The notes: a model not told the origin generated them from the letters alone. DNA of 64,000 nt from Hirudo medicinalis (GCA_011800805.1 MPNW01000048.1:730101-794100), one strand, 5' to 3'. Shown: positions 37,801 to 50,100, numbered from the stretch's first letter. Numbers and translations: made by a program.

Positions 37801-40800
37801 GGGTTAGAGAAGAAAGTCAACAGATGCATCAGATCATGGCTTGGGCTACCTCCAGGGTCATCTGTTCAGGGTCAGGATGTCATCTGTTGCATGTCTCTAT
37901 AGCAAGAGCGCAAAATTAAGGCTACCTCTGAAATACATAGCGGAGGAGTTTATACTCCTCCAAAATAAGAACGTGGTGGATGTCAAACAACTTTGCGGAC
38001 ATCAGGATCCGCGACGTTAAACCACTGCTGAGAACAAAATGGAAGCTTAAAGCACAGGATGAGATCGATAAGTCAGTTTCGGAACTGACGTCTGAGGAAA
38101 TGCGAGGTCAATGCTGTAGGTTGGAACCACGTCGCAAAATGGTCAGAGTCCTGCTCAGCGGTTAGAGCAGGGCTTATAATCCAAGAGAGAAAGAGGGAAA
38201 TGGAGAGAGAGCGAGTCACAAAGGCAGTGCAGCAGTCACAGTAAGATAGATGGACCACGTGGGAGATCGTGGTTCAGTGCTCCATCAGTTGGAATGAGAT
38301 ATGGAGGATGTCTCCATATCGATTGGCCTTTATGATTGAGGTGATTGAAAGATTGATCTATGACCAATTACCTTCTAAAGACAATTTGCGAAGATGGGGG
38401 TTGACGGAAGACTGTAAATGTGAGCTCTGCGACGATTCCGAGACACTCCATCATGTGCTCTCAAATTGCTAGTAAGCCCTCGTAGGTATGGTAGGTATGG
38501 TATATATACCTATGGTAGGTACACGTGACAACACAATAAGGTCCTAAAGGAAGTGGTGGAAGCCACCAAAATGGCGGTGGCCATAGCAAATTCTCGCATT
38601 ATGTTGCAGCGGAAAGTATATTTCTTGCGAGAGGGCTTTTCACTACCCTGTAAGAAAAACAGACTCCCTCCGAGGAGAGACATTCTTGCAGAAGCTAATG
38701 ATTGGACCGTCGCAGCCGACCTAGAAGGATTAAGACACTATCCCCAATTACTTAGGGATAGCGGCAGAAGGCCGTATGTTGTTATCGCATCGTCGTCGTC
38801 GTCAGACGCTTTCATTTTGGTAGAGTTGACGGTACCGCGGAGGATAGGATCGAAGCGAGTAATGTGCTGAAAACGGAAAAATACTCTGACGAAAGATCTG
38901 GAGGATAACGGTTTTCGGGTCAAGTTAATTGAAGTTGCGAATGGGTTTGGCTGGGAAGTCGGCCTACATGTTCCTCACTCAAATTGGTTTGAAAAGAACT
39001 AAGGCTATGACAAAAATATCGGAGGCCGCGGAGGCGTCATCGTGCTGGATTTGGGAGATGAGAGGCCGTAAACGTTGCTAAGAAAGGAGAGATTGCGGTT
39101 TGGTTGGTGAAGAGATGGCGCGAGCATTCGCAAAATGACGTGAAACGCGAATAAGTGTTTATTGCGATATATGCGCGCTGTCGGTGAGAGTAATTTTCAA
39201 TGGCGACCGCTTCAAATTAATTATAACGCTCAGGTTGCATTATATGGTATCGATGTGCAAAGGTCTCCTTGAGTCTTTAGTCGATAACCATATAATGGGT
39301 GATATACTGTAGATGGTTTAAGTAGAGTAATAACCGACAGGGACACCCGCATGATCAACGGGTGTGGCCCAACCTGAGAACTTAAGGAGTTTGGGTCAAA
39401 ACGTTCGGTGACGGGGGCACTCCACCTGATGATTCCCTGTCAATGCGCTCCGTGGTAGGAGTTTCTTAGTACTGCCCTTGGTAACGACTTGGTAACGAAG
39501 AACCCAGTATATCCTGGTGAAAGCGCTCTTGCTTCTCTGAGTAAGCTCCCATGTTCTCCTTGAATTTGTCAGAAAAAAAAATTTGAATTTTAGAGGAGCA
39601 TCAAGTATGTTAATTTTGAGAGACATTCTGCATCCCATTTTGGCATAGTTTTTTAAGAGAGTCTGAATCAACTGATTATAGTTTTCGGCTTTGTGATTGC
39701 CCGGAAAACCGTGAACCACTGCAACGAAACTTTTAATTTTTCCATGCCAATCTCTCTCCAAGCTTTTTCGTCCTTTTCAGCTCCTTGGCAAATTCGTCAA
39801 AATCTAATCTTTTTTATCTGCGGTCAAATGAAGAAACCAGCTTTGATCTTTGTTTACGACAGCTGTGGAAACAGATCTTATAGATACTTGAAAGCTGCCA
39901 TCTCCTTGTCTAGAGTCGTGACAAATTGTTTGAGGAGGCCTTGATATGCAGTGGTGGCATCGGAACTTTCTGAGGGTCTACTAATCCTGTTTGATTCTTA
40001 CCTATGGAGAACTCGGTCCGCTGTGGATAAATTGTTCGCATAAGAAGTATTCACTGTTCTCCTGCTCAGCAATAAAATAAACTGGACTGTTGGTTTCAAA
40101 ATCCTGTACTTTTATACTTCTATGGATACTACTGGATGGAGGGAGGCCAAGCCGGATACTTGGCACGCCTCTGCTTAAAAGGGAGCTTCAAAATTCGAGA
40201 TAATAACAACGGAGATTAATCAAATAAATAAACATAATCGGAATAATAAATTTAAATTAATTAAGTTCTGCACTATTATTAGTTAACAATAATAAATTAC
40301 ATATTAATATTTCCGCTATAATTTTCACCAATTTAAGGAATATTTTTTGAAAAATATAGTAAAATTCTGTGACTATTTTGTTTTCATATACTAAAAGTAT
40401 AGCCAAAGCCTAGATTGCGATCCCGGCCCACACTTTACTGTCATGATTGTGACTTATTATTGTGTTATATTTATTGTAATGTGTTTCACATTACTGAGTG
40501 TTATTTTAAGGCATAGCCAGAGTAATTGGTATTAAGATTGTTGCAACAATTAGTGAAAATTATATGCTATAACTAAATGCTATTTATTTTTAAAATGTCT
40601 TTCTCACGCTAAATTAGTAACTGAAATGAATGGTATTTATTAATTTATATAGAAACAATATTTCAGGAACATCCGGATGAAGCGGGAGGTTACCACGATT
40701 TTTTAGACATCTTGTTGAGGTCCAAGGATGAGGATGGAGTTGGATTAACAGATGAAGAAATACGAGATGAAGTGAATACCTTTGTAGCCGCAGGTTGAAT

Positions 40801-42120
40801 TTAATTGTGCAAAGTTATAAAACAATTTTAAATAAATTTAAATCAATCTTTTCATTCATATTAAAATATGTTTGCAAGTTACCGGCTCGATAATTCTCAC
40901 CTAAACAAAATTAATTAAAATAAACGCGCCATTCAGAAGCAATTGTTTTGTCAACTATTTCCTTGCAAAATTTTAAAACCCTCCTTAGATCGACGCTAAA
41001 TTTATGAATTCAATTTGTATTTTCAACCGCCTGATCAAATATACGTTCAAGTATGTGCACTTGATGTGAACAGTGAACAAATTTAACAGGCTACGAAACT
41101 ACCGCAGGAGCAATAGCATGGGTTCTTTATTCTCTGGCATTGAATCCTATTCATCAAAAGATTTGCCAGAAAGAGATTATTGACATGCTGGGAGGACGTG
41201 AAGATAGTTGCATAAATTGGTTCGAGCTTGCAAAATGATATGAAAATGTGAAGTGAACAATGCAATAACTTCTAATGTCTTCAGTCCCAATTTCCACTAG
41301 GACTTAATTCTCTTCAATAATCAATATGTTACTTCAATCGTTAACTTAAGTTATAAGGATGAAGATGTTTTTATGCAAGGCTTTTGTTTTTAGGGACGAC
41401 TTGCAGCAGTTACCTTACCTGACTATGTGCATAAAAGAATCACTGAGACTCTACAGCATTCCGGTACTCGAAAAAAAGTTGGACGAAGATATAGTCGTGG
41501 ATGGGAAATTGGTCCCCGCTGAAACACTTGTTCTCATCAATTTATTCGGTCTACATCGCAATCCTCAAATATGGAAAGACCCTTCGGTTAGAAATTGATT
41601 GTATATGGCAGTATGATCACCGTTTAGAAATGTTATAATTTACTCAATTTTTCGACAGAAATTTGATCCCGAAAGATTTTCGGCTGAAAAAATTGAACAA
41701 ATGGATCCATATGCTTTTATTCCATTTTTGGCTGGTTCTAGGTAAAGCGCCTTTTATAATTTTTGAGGAATCACTATGGAGTATTATTTATGTAAATTTT
41801 GCTAACAAATTTTGAAATACCCGTAGAAACTGCATCGGGCGGTCTTTTGCAATGGCAGAAATGCGAGTAATTTTGGCAAGGGCTCTGAAAAGGTTATTTT
41901 TGTAACTAAACTCATTAATAATATAGTAATAAGAAATTATAATACAATTTATGCAACACAATTTTTTTGGATTGTATTTGAATGATTATAAATTATGTTT
42001 AGATTTGACTTCAGCGCAAGTGATAACCACACACCTATGAAAAGAATTACTTTGACCTTACGATCCATTAACGGAATATACTTGAAAGTTTCCGAAAGAC
42101 AGGATTCAAAGAACGACTAG
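31892..42120 (+). CDS. cytochrome P450 B (CYP4-like), transposon-swollen introns
   Basis: Membrane-bound monooxygenase, 505 aa. Exons: 31892-32053, 32437-32581, 33344-33522, 33595-33719, 33923-33985, 35579-35705, 40667-40793, 41090-41219, 41394-41586, 41659-41741, 41827-41892, 42003-42120. Eight exons have exactly the length of those in A, and the frame closes. Motifs: anchor about 10-28, [23 protein letters not shown]-helix AAGYETT (309-314), KESLR, heme loop FLAGSRNCIG with Cys447. The I-helix acid is Glu312 where nearly all P450s have Asp, and the CYP4 heme-linking Glu is Ala. A single residue is missing after the ExxR motif relative to A and C. Despite about 6.5 kb of introns 5 and 6 filled with relics, no coding exon is broken. 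Confidence 0.92.
32089..32253. repeat. 33-bp minisatellite made of a splice acceptor
   Basis: Five head-to-tail 33-base units, starting at 32089, 32122, 32155, 32188 and 32221, each containing ggtaatatagtttacagga. The same string with two small changes forms the real acceptor of P450 B exon 2 at about 32425-32445. One unit has tgatat for taatat. Confidence 0.92.
32275..32408. mobile_element. hAT-type MITE with 8-bp target duplication
   Basis: A 134-base element beginning tagggctgcgaacgat and ending ccgcggcccta, with imperfect terminal inverted repeats that continue into tcgattaat-like sequence. It is flanked by the perfect 8-base direct repeat cttatttg (32267-32274 and 32409-32416). TIR type and 8-bp duplication are typical of the hAT superfamily. 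It is non-coding. Confidence 0.9.
32768..33075. mobile_element. single arm of a foldback element
   Basis: Starts ggatcagatcaaac and continues through ttcccgcaaaagtatctcaa, attggttagatatgaccca and atgggcaccctacttttcaa. It matches the reverse complement of the right arm of the element at 49355-50342. It lies in intron 2 of P450 B. Confidence 0.75.
34330..34554 (-). other. unidentified minus-strand ORF in P450 B intron 5
   Basis: An open frame of about 70 residues begins [15 protein letters not shown]. Composition is less A/T-biased than the random frames around it, but no family is recognised and no splice partner was found. It could be a relic of a transposon or of a retrocopied gene. Confidence 0.25.
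34836..34975. repeat. repeat related to 13846-13985
   Basis: Contains agggccaccgaag, tcatatcaatttgg and a C-rich right side (ccccctgctccccct). Diverged from the copies at 13.9 and 55.3 kb. Confidence 0.35.
35040..35286 (+). other. unidentified basic ORF nested in P450 B intron 5
   Basis: A plus-strand open frame runs from at least 35040 to a TAA at 35284-35286. It encodes a Lys/Gln-rich peptide with [17 protein letters not shown] and [16 protein letters not shown]. The look is that of a real protein C-terminus, but I do not recognise it. It may be a nested gene, a retrocopy of a gene elsewhere, or transposon coding DNA. Confidence 0.35.
36440..39410 (+). mobile_element. decayed R2/CRE-like non-LTR retrotransposon
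   Basis: A GC-richer block inside intron 6 of P450 B. In order on the plus strand, with frameshifts and stops: a reverse transcriptase with [21 protein letters not shown] and the catalytic FMDD motif (about 37080-37430); a region with [18 protein letters not shown] (37770-37830); a zinc-knuckle-like C-x2-C...H...C (about 38410-38470); and a restriction-like endonuclease segment with RPYVV...ELTVP (about 38770-38850). A C-terminal restriction-like endonuclease is the hallmark of R2, CRE and NeSL type LINEs. The copy is dead. Ends are approximate. Confidence 0.75.
39380..39960 (-). pseudogene. decayed transposon-like coding relic
   Basis: On the minus strand, with several frame slips: [17 protein letters not shown], then MGCRMSLKI, then [20 protein letters not shown] recall this order (KAENY, a NMSLKIH-type motif, FPENLGA and ERFHQDI) from high-copy uncharacterised proteins in invertebrate genomes that behave like transposon genes. 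The superfamily is not known to me. It directly abuts the R2/CRE-like relic in opposite orientation. Confidence 0.55.
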
Positions 42121-45100
42121 AACAGTTTAGATCCAGTCTGCTAAAACTAGAAATAATTGTCACATTATCATGATAAAATCTATCTTCAGTCGCATTAAAC
42201 CTTTTTTATTTCAATAATATACATTTTTGTATAATTTAAAAGTTACACAAATCAACTTGCACTATAGTTTTTGTTTTGATGTTAAGCCGAACAAACAAAA
42301 ATCGCACACAATAAACAATTTGAAGTGCAGAAACATGATGTCAACTCAAGGGTTATTCCGGAGGGATTGACATCCCGCTATTTGGACAACCTATTTCATA
42401 TTTAATGCTAGGTTTAACGTCTAAGGCTTAAATGTGTATATAAATTCAAACTTCACTTTTAAACATTCATGTAACTGTCACTTTAAACTATCTTTTTCAT
42501 ACTACCCAGACGTTGCCTTAAAGATCGAAACTGATCAGTCGTTAATAAAACTACAAATATAAATTTAGTAACAGTTTTATGTACTTTAAACAGTTGATAA
42601 TTGAAAAAGCAGTCTCCTCAAATTGGCGAGCTTACTTTAACCAAACTTGTTTAAATGAAATTATCGAGCCGTTAATTTGTAAACATGTTTGAATGAAGCT
42701 AAGTTCGGGTAAGGGCAAGGGGATCACTTAGGTAACATTTCTGAATATTAAACAACGGAACTAAGTAAGATGAGTAATTAGAAGTATTAAATTGCAATTA
42801 TTTAAATGTGGATATACGAATGAGTAATAATTTCAAAGTAATTAATATTTTAATGTTAACGATATAATAACATATATGTTTTGTTAAAAAAAACGATAAA
42901 ATCACGTAAATAAATTGGCAAAAAAGGGGTCATGATGTGTACCTCTGAATTGGCCCTCCGGATTCTAAATTGATTGTTATGTGGGTTGGGAAGATTGCAG
43001 AATTTGTTTAGCCTTTTTAAGAAGAGGTCGTGGATGTTCATCCAGGAGGAGAAAGTCATAAAATTTAGACCTTTTTCAAAGTAAAGCAAATAATTGGTAG
43101 TTCAACAGAGGCTTACTTGTAAAAATATATTTGTGACTCTGAAACAAAAAATTTTAATCGTGTTGAGGAATAGATTCTTCTCTCTAAAATCGGAGTTTAG
43201 TTACTGCCTGTTTTGTAGGTAATAAGGTTGATAAACAGTTAGAAAGTCACGCATTTAGAAGATATTTAGAAGATGATTTTTAACGGCTAAAATATTAATG
43301 TGAAGTAAAAAATGTCCAAAAACACGCGACATCATTTGTAGACGGCCCCTCGTTATAAATTTTTTTCTGGGGAAGAAGCTAGATCATTATAATATATGTT
43401 TATCAACCTAAATTTTGGAATAATTTACTTTTACGAGTTGGCTTGGAACGAGTAGAACGCTAAAGAAAAATTTGATCATTCATAAATGTCAATTACTTAA
43501 AACATTTGAAAATAGGTAGAAGTGTCAATAAAAAACTAATTAATTATATCATTGGAATCTTCCTAAAATAATAATATATTTTATAAAACTTATATGAAAT
43601 TTGTAAATAAAAATCGTATTTGTTATTGTTCGAAATTGGTTACAATTTCTATGCTGTTTTTGTTTGCAATTCGTCTGCTGCCGTGGGGACGTCTTAAGGT
43701 TTGGTGGCGTTGGTTTAGCTAAGTTCCTGAAATTGTTGTGTTATTTACGAAGTTTTTTTTAAATGAAATTACAAAGATTTACGATTTTTCGTTTTAGCAC
43801 ATTCAATATCAATTACTTGGCAGCGTTTTATATATCAAATTTTAACGATTCCAAGCTATTGTATGTTTAGATCCAATTTGTTAGTACATTTATTTTAGGT
43901 TATTGAAACAAATTGAAACTTTAATAATTGGCAATGCTGAGAAGGACGAAATAACCGAATATGTTTGTGGTATTTTTCTTGTTCTTTTAGTTAAATTTTC
44001 ATCTTAGAAATGAATTTGAGTACAGTTTTTCAACAGAAAATCATTAGATAATTAGGAAATAATAGGTAACAATATTCAGCGACGCTGACAACTTAAATAA
44101 TTTCTAGGAAATTCGGGCAAGAAAACTTAAAATAATACTTGATAATTACTTTATAAACAGGATGTATGTATGAGTGGATATGTAAAGCGTTTTGACTAGT
44201 TGTTGATGATGATTATGGGGATGGTGGTAATGATGATGGTGGTGATGATGATGATGATAACAGTGATGAACCACGATGACGCCATATGTATAACCAGGAT
44301 GAACAAAACCATTTAAAATAAGTATTTTATGTCATACAACTAGTATATTTTCATTGATATATAATTATTGAAAATTTGCTTTATTTTCTGCTTTGAGTTT
44401 CATATACTATATTGAACACTTTTTTTTTAGAAGATTTTCGTCCAGCTCAATGGTATGTTCAATTATCACTCGGTCAGAATTAATTCAGATATGTGACGCT
44501 ATGATATGCGTATATTGTGCTCATTATACACGTATGGGCAACTGACGTTCGACCAAATAAACAATTAGACAAGAAATTTTTACTTAAAATGTGATAACGT
44601 AGTCATAGTTTGGCAACAATTATCAGGTAGTGATGGTGGTAGTTGTAATACTGATAATGATAATTTTAATGCTTCCCAAAGCAATTTCGTCTCCAGTCGA
44701 TGTGCATATGCAACAGCTTGCCAGGATGTATTAATCCTATCAATTTGATGATAACTTTAAAGAAGCGCCGGATTTTTTGATTTATTTAACATGTTGTGTA
44801 ATACAATTGCTGATGCGCCATTCCGATGAAACCTAGAAACATTTTGCGGCAGTTTTATATAGGTTTCGGTTTCATTTCTAATTTAAAATTTTCTTTTTCC
44901 TGCTAATGATTTCAGATGCTACAAAATTTAAATATCAGACATGTTACTTTTATAGACCTTACAATGCCTAGGTTTGTTGCCTCTCATTTTTAGTCGATTC
45001 TTGATATGCATGTATGTCGATTCACAGGTTTTAATTGTGTGAGTTCATTGAAGCACAGTAACAACCTAAGAAATTCTGATTCGATCCCAGATGTCCAAGC

Positions 45101-45341
45101 TTAAAAGATATCTTTATTACTGCACGGTCTGGCTACAACACGTGTTCAGGGTTTACACAAATTTTAAAATGAAAAGCTGCCCTCTCTCAGCCGTATTTTG
45201 TTGTCGGGTCTCCATGTTCAGGTTCCATTATATTGCATTGGTTTAAAAGTTACATTTAAAATGTCACAAGAAATAACAACTGCAGTTGTCTTTCTTTAAA
45301 TTTTAGTTGAAGCTGAAAATGTATTTTGTTCAAACAGGCAA
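42121..45341. other. intergenic, no gene seen
   Basis: No coding exon recognised. The segment 42275-42430 shares gccgaacaaa and a gagggattgacatcccgctat motif with 1287-1385 and may be a diverged interspersed repeat. There is a GATGATGGT microsatellite at about 44200-44275. Confidence 0.55.
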
Positions 45342-46397
45342 ATGAAGCATAAATCCATAATTTTTAATCGGAAATACATTTTCTCTTCGTCCATGATTCT
45401 GTCAACCTTGATAATTTCATGCTACTTATATTTCTATCTAAACATTGGTCTAAAGATTGAAGAAATCGTATACAAAAGTAGATATTCACATTCGGAAATC
45501 GTTTCCAGAAATAAGAAATGTCTTCAATATCTCCTGAACAAGAACATCGTTGAATACTATTACCACCCAGAAAACGACGATGACAACCTCAACTTTAACA
45601 CTCGCGGTATCAGAACTAAAGAACGGTTATCCAAAGAATACACAAAGCCGTCCTTAGTCTTATGCTCGGAACCTACGTTCATTTACGATCAAACTAGGCT
45701 CCCAAAAGATCTATGCTGGCCTCTAATTGCCTACTTCATGCCGAACATGATGGCTCGAGATTATGACCTTTTGCGTAACTTACTCAAGTTTTTCAAGCAC
45801 GTTGCATCTTTGTCAGGTATGGAATATTATTTGAACTACGGTTCACTTTTGGGTCATGTCAGATTTGACAAGCGTCCCATACCCTGGGATGACGACATTG
45901 ATTTCAGCATTGATTATTCGTTCTTCAAAAACTTCGAGAAAAGGTTTAAAAGTGAACAGAACCTTTATTTTGGAGATGAACCAGAAAACGGAACATTTTA
46001 TCCAGAGCTTTATAGCGATAAATCCTTTGCAAAGATATTCGATGCATCCCAGAAGAAATTCGACATTTACAACTGGACGTTTCCTTTTATAGATTTATTT
46101 TATTATGGGGCACCTAAGGACGATAATAATGCCACGAATGACTTAAACTTTGATTCAATTTCTCCCTTGGTTAATGCAGATATGCTATTCCAAAATACGA
46201 AAATGCCTAATCAGAAAGAATTTTTAGGCATTGCTTTACCTATACCAATGGATACCATAAAGATGTTGAAGCACATTTACCATTTCACGAACTCTTGCAG
46301 ACCTCTGAGATGGTACCACAGATTTGAAAAAGCTAGAACTTTAGGATATTTCAGCAGCATTGAATGCTCTCTTCTCGAAGGCATCTATGATTTTTAA
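45342..46397 (+). CDS. LicD-family nucleotidyltransferase-fold protein
   Basis: A single-exon gene of 351 aa. A short basic N-terminus and one hydrophobic segment (about 15-36) predict a type II Golgi or ER membrane protein. The LicD hallmark is present around residues 165-190: LNYGSLLGHVRF followed by IPWDDDIDFSID, the acidic metal-binding site of this nucleotidyltransferase fold. Bacterial LicD transfers phosphocholine, and the related animal fukutin and FKRP transfer ribitol phosphate onto glycans. The substrate here is unknown. A downstream motif with PFIDLFYYG fits the family. The ATG follows an in-frame acceptor-like acag, so a non-coding 5' exon is possible. Not fukutin or FKRP itself as far as can be seen. 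Confidence 0.8.
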   Translation: MKHKSIIFNRKYIFSSSMILSTLIISCYLYFYLNIGLKIEEIVYKSRYSHSEIVSRNKKCLQYLLNKNIVEYYYHPENDDDNLNFNTRGIRTKERLSKEYTKPSLVLCSEPTFIYDQTRLPKDLCWPLIAYFMPNMMARDYDLLRNLLKFFKHVASLSGMEYYLNYGSLLGHVRFDKRPIPWDDDIDFSIDYSFFKNFEKRFKSEQNLYFGDEPENGTFYPELYSDKSFAKIFDASQKKFDIYNWTFPFIDLFYYGAPKDDNNATNDLNFDSISPLVNADMLFQNTKMPNQKEFLGIALPIPMDTIKMLKHIYHFTNSCRPLRWYHRFEKARTLGYFSSIECSLLEGIYDF

Positions 46398-47168
46398 ACA
46401 TTATTAGTTAAGTTTTTTTTTAGCATTTCTCTAATGATTTTACCTAAACAGCGATTGACCGTTCTTGGGTGCGTTATTAAAGTTGCTATTAAAAATTCAA
46501 ACTCTCCCATCGTTCTGGTGAATTGGAATGAAATAGCTTTATTTTGGAAATGTTATTCGTTAGCAACTTGATATTGTTTGCCACATTTCGAGATGATTGT
46601 TGAGATTTTGTTCGCTTTGAGATAATGTCTCTTAGTTTCTTCAGTTGTCCCTAAAAGTTACTTTTAATGCTGCTGACTGATTAAGCAGTTTTGAAATCTG
46701 GAGAAATTTCATAATAATATAAATTGAAAAGTTGTATCATTTCATGAGTAGCATAAGAGTTTCGATTTCATAAAAAAATCTGTCATATTTGAATGTTTGC
46801 TTTTTGTCAAATGCAACACAGGTTTGCATTTGTCTACAAAAAAATAAAATAAAAAGGACTTCTAAAACTCGTTTTTAATGAATTAAGTGTTGCTTGGGAG
46901 TTCCTGTTGATTCAGGAAACAACAAACGACATTTGACACAGGGGTGGATTAGGTCAGTTAGGTCGCATAAAGATTACGATTAAAATCATTAAAAATTTGT
47001 TGGGGCCTCATCATCATCATCAAAAAATTTTATCACTCAATATTTGTGTCTGGATGTCGACGTCTGGGACACATCTGAGTAGCATAAAAAGGGCAAAGTC
47101 TATCTTCACAGAAATTGTTTTGTATTAGGAAGTCGTTAGTTAGGATCAAGTTTACTTAATAATTTCTC
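46398..47168. other. intergenic, LicD to P450 C
   Basis: No coding sequence seen. The promoter of P450 C must lie here or in the last part of it; no element can be named. Confidence 0.5.
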
Positions 47169-50100
47169 ATGTTTCAGATTTTTCTGAATTACTATGCTTC
47201 TATTGCCGTATCTATTTTCTTGGCTTATGTATCATATAAAATAACCAGTAATTTGTACAAGATCATGAAAATTGGTAATGCAATAAATAAGTTTCCAATG
47301 GATCGAAAACATTGGCTTTATGGCCATATACAGTTGGTGAGTTTCTAGAACGAAACGTTCGATATTTAAACAAATTTTGTTAAACTATAAAATTTGAAAT
47401 TATCTTGTAGATTCCAGGTCCTAATGAAGCTGGCTTAGAATTCTATCGCGAAAGACTTTTGAGGCATCCACGGATGTGTGCCTTTTGGGCAGGAAATTGG
47501 TTTTTGTCTAATCTGAGTGTGTATCATCCTGACACAGTAAAACCATTACTGAAATCATCAGGTAATATCATGTTAATTGAATTAATTCAATTAACCAAAC
47601 AACATGATAAAAGTGTAGATCATTGTTAACGAAATAGCAGAGGATTGTTAAGTCACAACTTGTTCATTCATTCATAGAAACTATCTGCTTGATGCAGCAA
47701 AATAAAATAAACATATCTGTAATCGATACCCATAGTTTTTTTTTTTTTTCTTGTACAAGAACCGAAACCAACAAACTCAGGAGCATACAAATACGGAAAG
47801 CAGTGGATTGGCGATGGACTTTTATTAAGTTCTGGTGAAAAGTGGAGTAGAAACAGGAAACTTTTGACCAACGTTTTTCACTTTGACATGCTCAAAGAAT
47901 ATCTGAACATTGAAAACAACAGTACCGACATCTTCTTGGTAGGAAAACTAATTTTTTAAATTTTCGCGTTAATTATTTTTGGCAATTTTGACTCAGGATA
48001 ATTTAATGATCATTGCTGAAAGTGGGAACAACTTTGAAATGTTTACGAAGGTGTCGTTGTTAACGTTTGACATAATTCTTAGATGTGCCTTCTCCTACGA
48101 AACGGATGTCCAGAAAAGAGGGTGACGGCACCATCTTCATTAGACATTTATTAGTTTAAAATCTGTTACTAAAAATTATTTTAATAAATGTGCATTTTTG
48201 AATTTAAAAGAAAATTTATTTAATAACAGAAAGGGCCATCCGTATTTGCAAGCAGTCAATGAATTGCAAGACTTATGGATGAAGAGATGCTTGTCGGTAT
48301 TTTTCAATTTGACAGCATTATTAGATTTGAATATTACGTGATGATACTTTGAAACGGTTTAATTTTTGAACTGTATTTTTTTTGTATTAGATTTGTCTTT
48401 ATTGGATTAGCTTCCCTTAGCTTGGTTTTTAATCGATGCCAGTGGTTCATAACAATTCATGGCTTCCTTATTTGACTTACTGGCGAATTTAGTATTTTTA
48501 TTTACTTCAGCGACATGCTACCAGTCTTCTGGTATAGTTTGCCATCTGCAAGACGGGCTACAAACTTAACGTACATTTTCGCTTTCAAACGAGAACATTT
48601 TCAAATTATATAGTTTTTAATTTATATTTATGATGAACATTGATATGTTAAATTTTTAATTTATTCACTGAATATGTTAATTAATTTTGAAATAAAATTC
48701 ACACAATTTTAATTCGCGTAATTTTTAGCCATCCTTTTCATCATTTCGATTTTATCTACCGCTTCACAAAAGAATATCAAAAGTTCAAAAGAAATGTTGC
48801 TTTCGTCCATGATATTTCTGGACAGATCATAAAGGCTAAGAAAGAAACAATGAAAGTTGGTTTCAATTGCTACTTATTTTACTGAAACTCAATTTTACGA
48901 GAAATGTGATATTGTTTGCGGCAATAAAATGTATATTTACATCAATATCAGAAGAATAAAACAAAAGACTCAATGAAAATTAAAAAAGATTTTTTGGATG
49001 TTCTACTTACCGCCCGCGATGAAAATGGTGTTGGAATGACCGACAAGGAAATTCAAGAAGAAACAGATACATTTCTTTTTGCAGGTTTTAAAGTTATTGG
49101 AGTCACAGTTTATGTCAAGATATTTTTCTAACATTTCTTCTAAATGATCAAATAGTTAAATTGGCTGATATTTTATGTTTTCTTCGGAGGCCATGATACG
49201 ACTGCCAGTGCTATTTCATGGACATTATATGAGCTGGCACGAAATCCACGTCATCAAAAAATGTGTCAGGATGAAATTGATGCTTTGTTGGAGGGACGAT
49301 TAGACGATCATCTGCAATGGTTAGAAGTTAATTAGCATCGGACCAAATGCAAGAGGGTCAGATCAAATGAATTCAGCCAATTTGGAAATATTTTCCAACA
49401 AATATAATTTCTCCAAAAATTTTTATTTTTTGACATCAGGAACAGTGGTCTATGTAATGAGGAAAAACAAAATATTGGTTAGATATGACCAATATTTAAT
49501 AAGACAGCATCAATTTTAGATAGGCACCCTATTTTTAAAAATTTGATTTTTCCGAAAATCGGCCATGCGGCCGGTTATGCATCATAACTAGTTTTGAATA
49601 AGTTAGAGTAATGATATTCGGAGATTTTCTTTGCCTAGGTATAACGTGTTAGATAATATAAAATTGAATATTGATCATACAAACATTGTCTAAACACCTG
49701 CCAAGTTTCATCCGAATATGTTTGGTAGTTTTTGTTTTTTAAGCTTTTAAATTCAATAGATTTCCAAAATGTCGCAATCTTTAGGGCCAATCTCAAAAGT
49801 GTAGTCAAGTGTAGTTGTGATTAATTTTTTTTCTTTAGTTCTAATATTGATTTACAACATATAAAAATTTGGTAGAGTGTTCTTAACCACAACAAAAAAA
49901 AACATTTAACTGTTGACAATTTTCATCAAAAACGTCAACTTTCTGAGCCACATTCATAAAAAATCACAAAGAATTCATTTTTGGATTATCTCATGTGTTA
50001 TATATTAGACAAACAAACCCATCAAAAAGTATTATTGCTCTAACTTATTTACAACAATAGTTATGATGCATAATGTGTGGCCGATTTTCGGAAAAATCAA

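Noticed and set aside
37480..37902. 140-codon plus-strand frame as a host gene
   Set aside because: It is part of the decayed R2/CRE-like retrotransposon, flanked by RT and endonuclease remnants in shifted frames.
47197..47245. Alternative ATG for P450 C
   Set aside because: That frame meets a stop after 16 codons; the frame from 47169 gives the hydrophobic anchor and joins exon 2.
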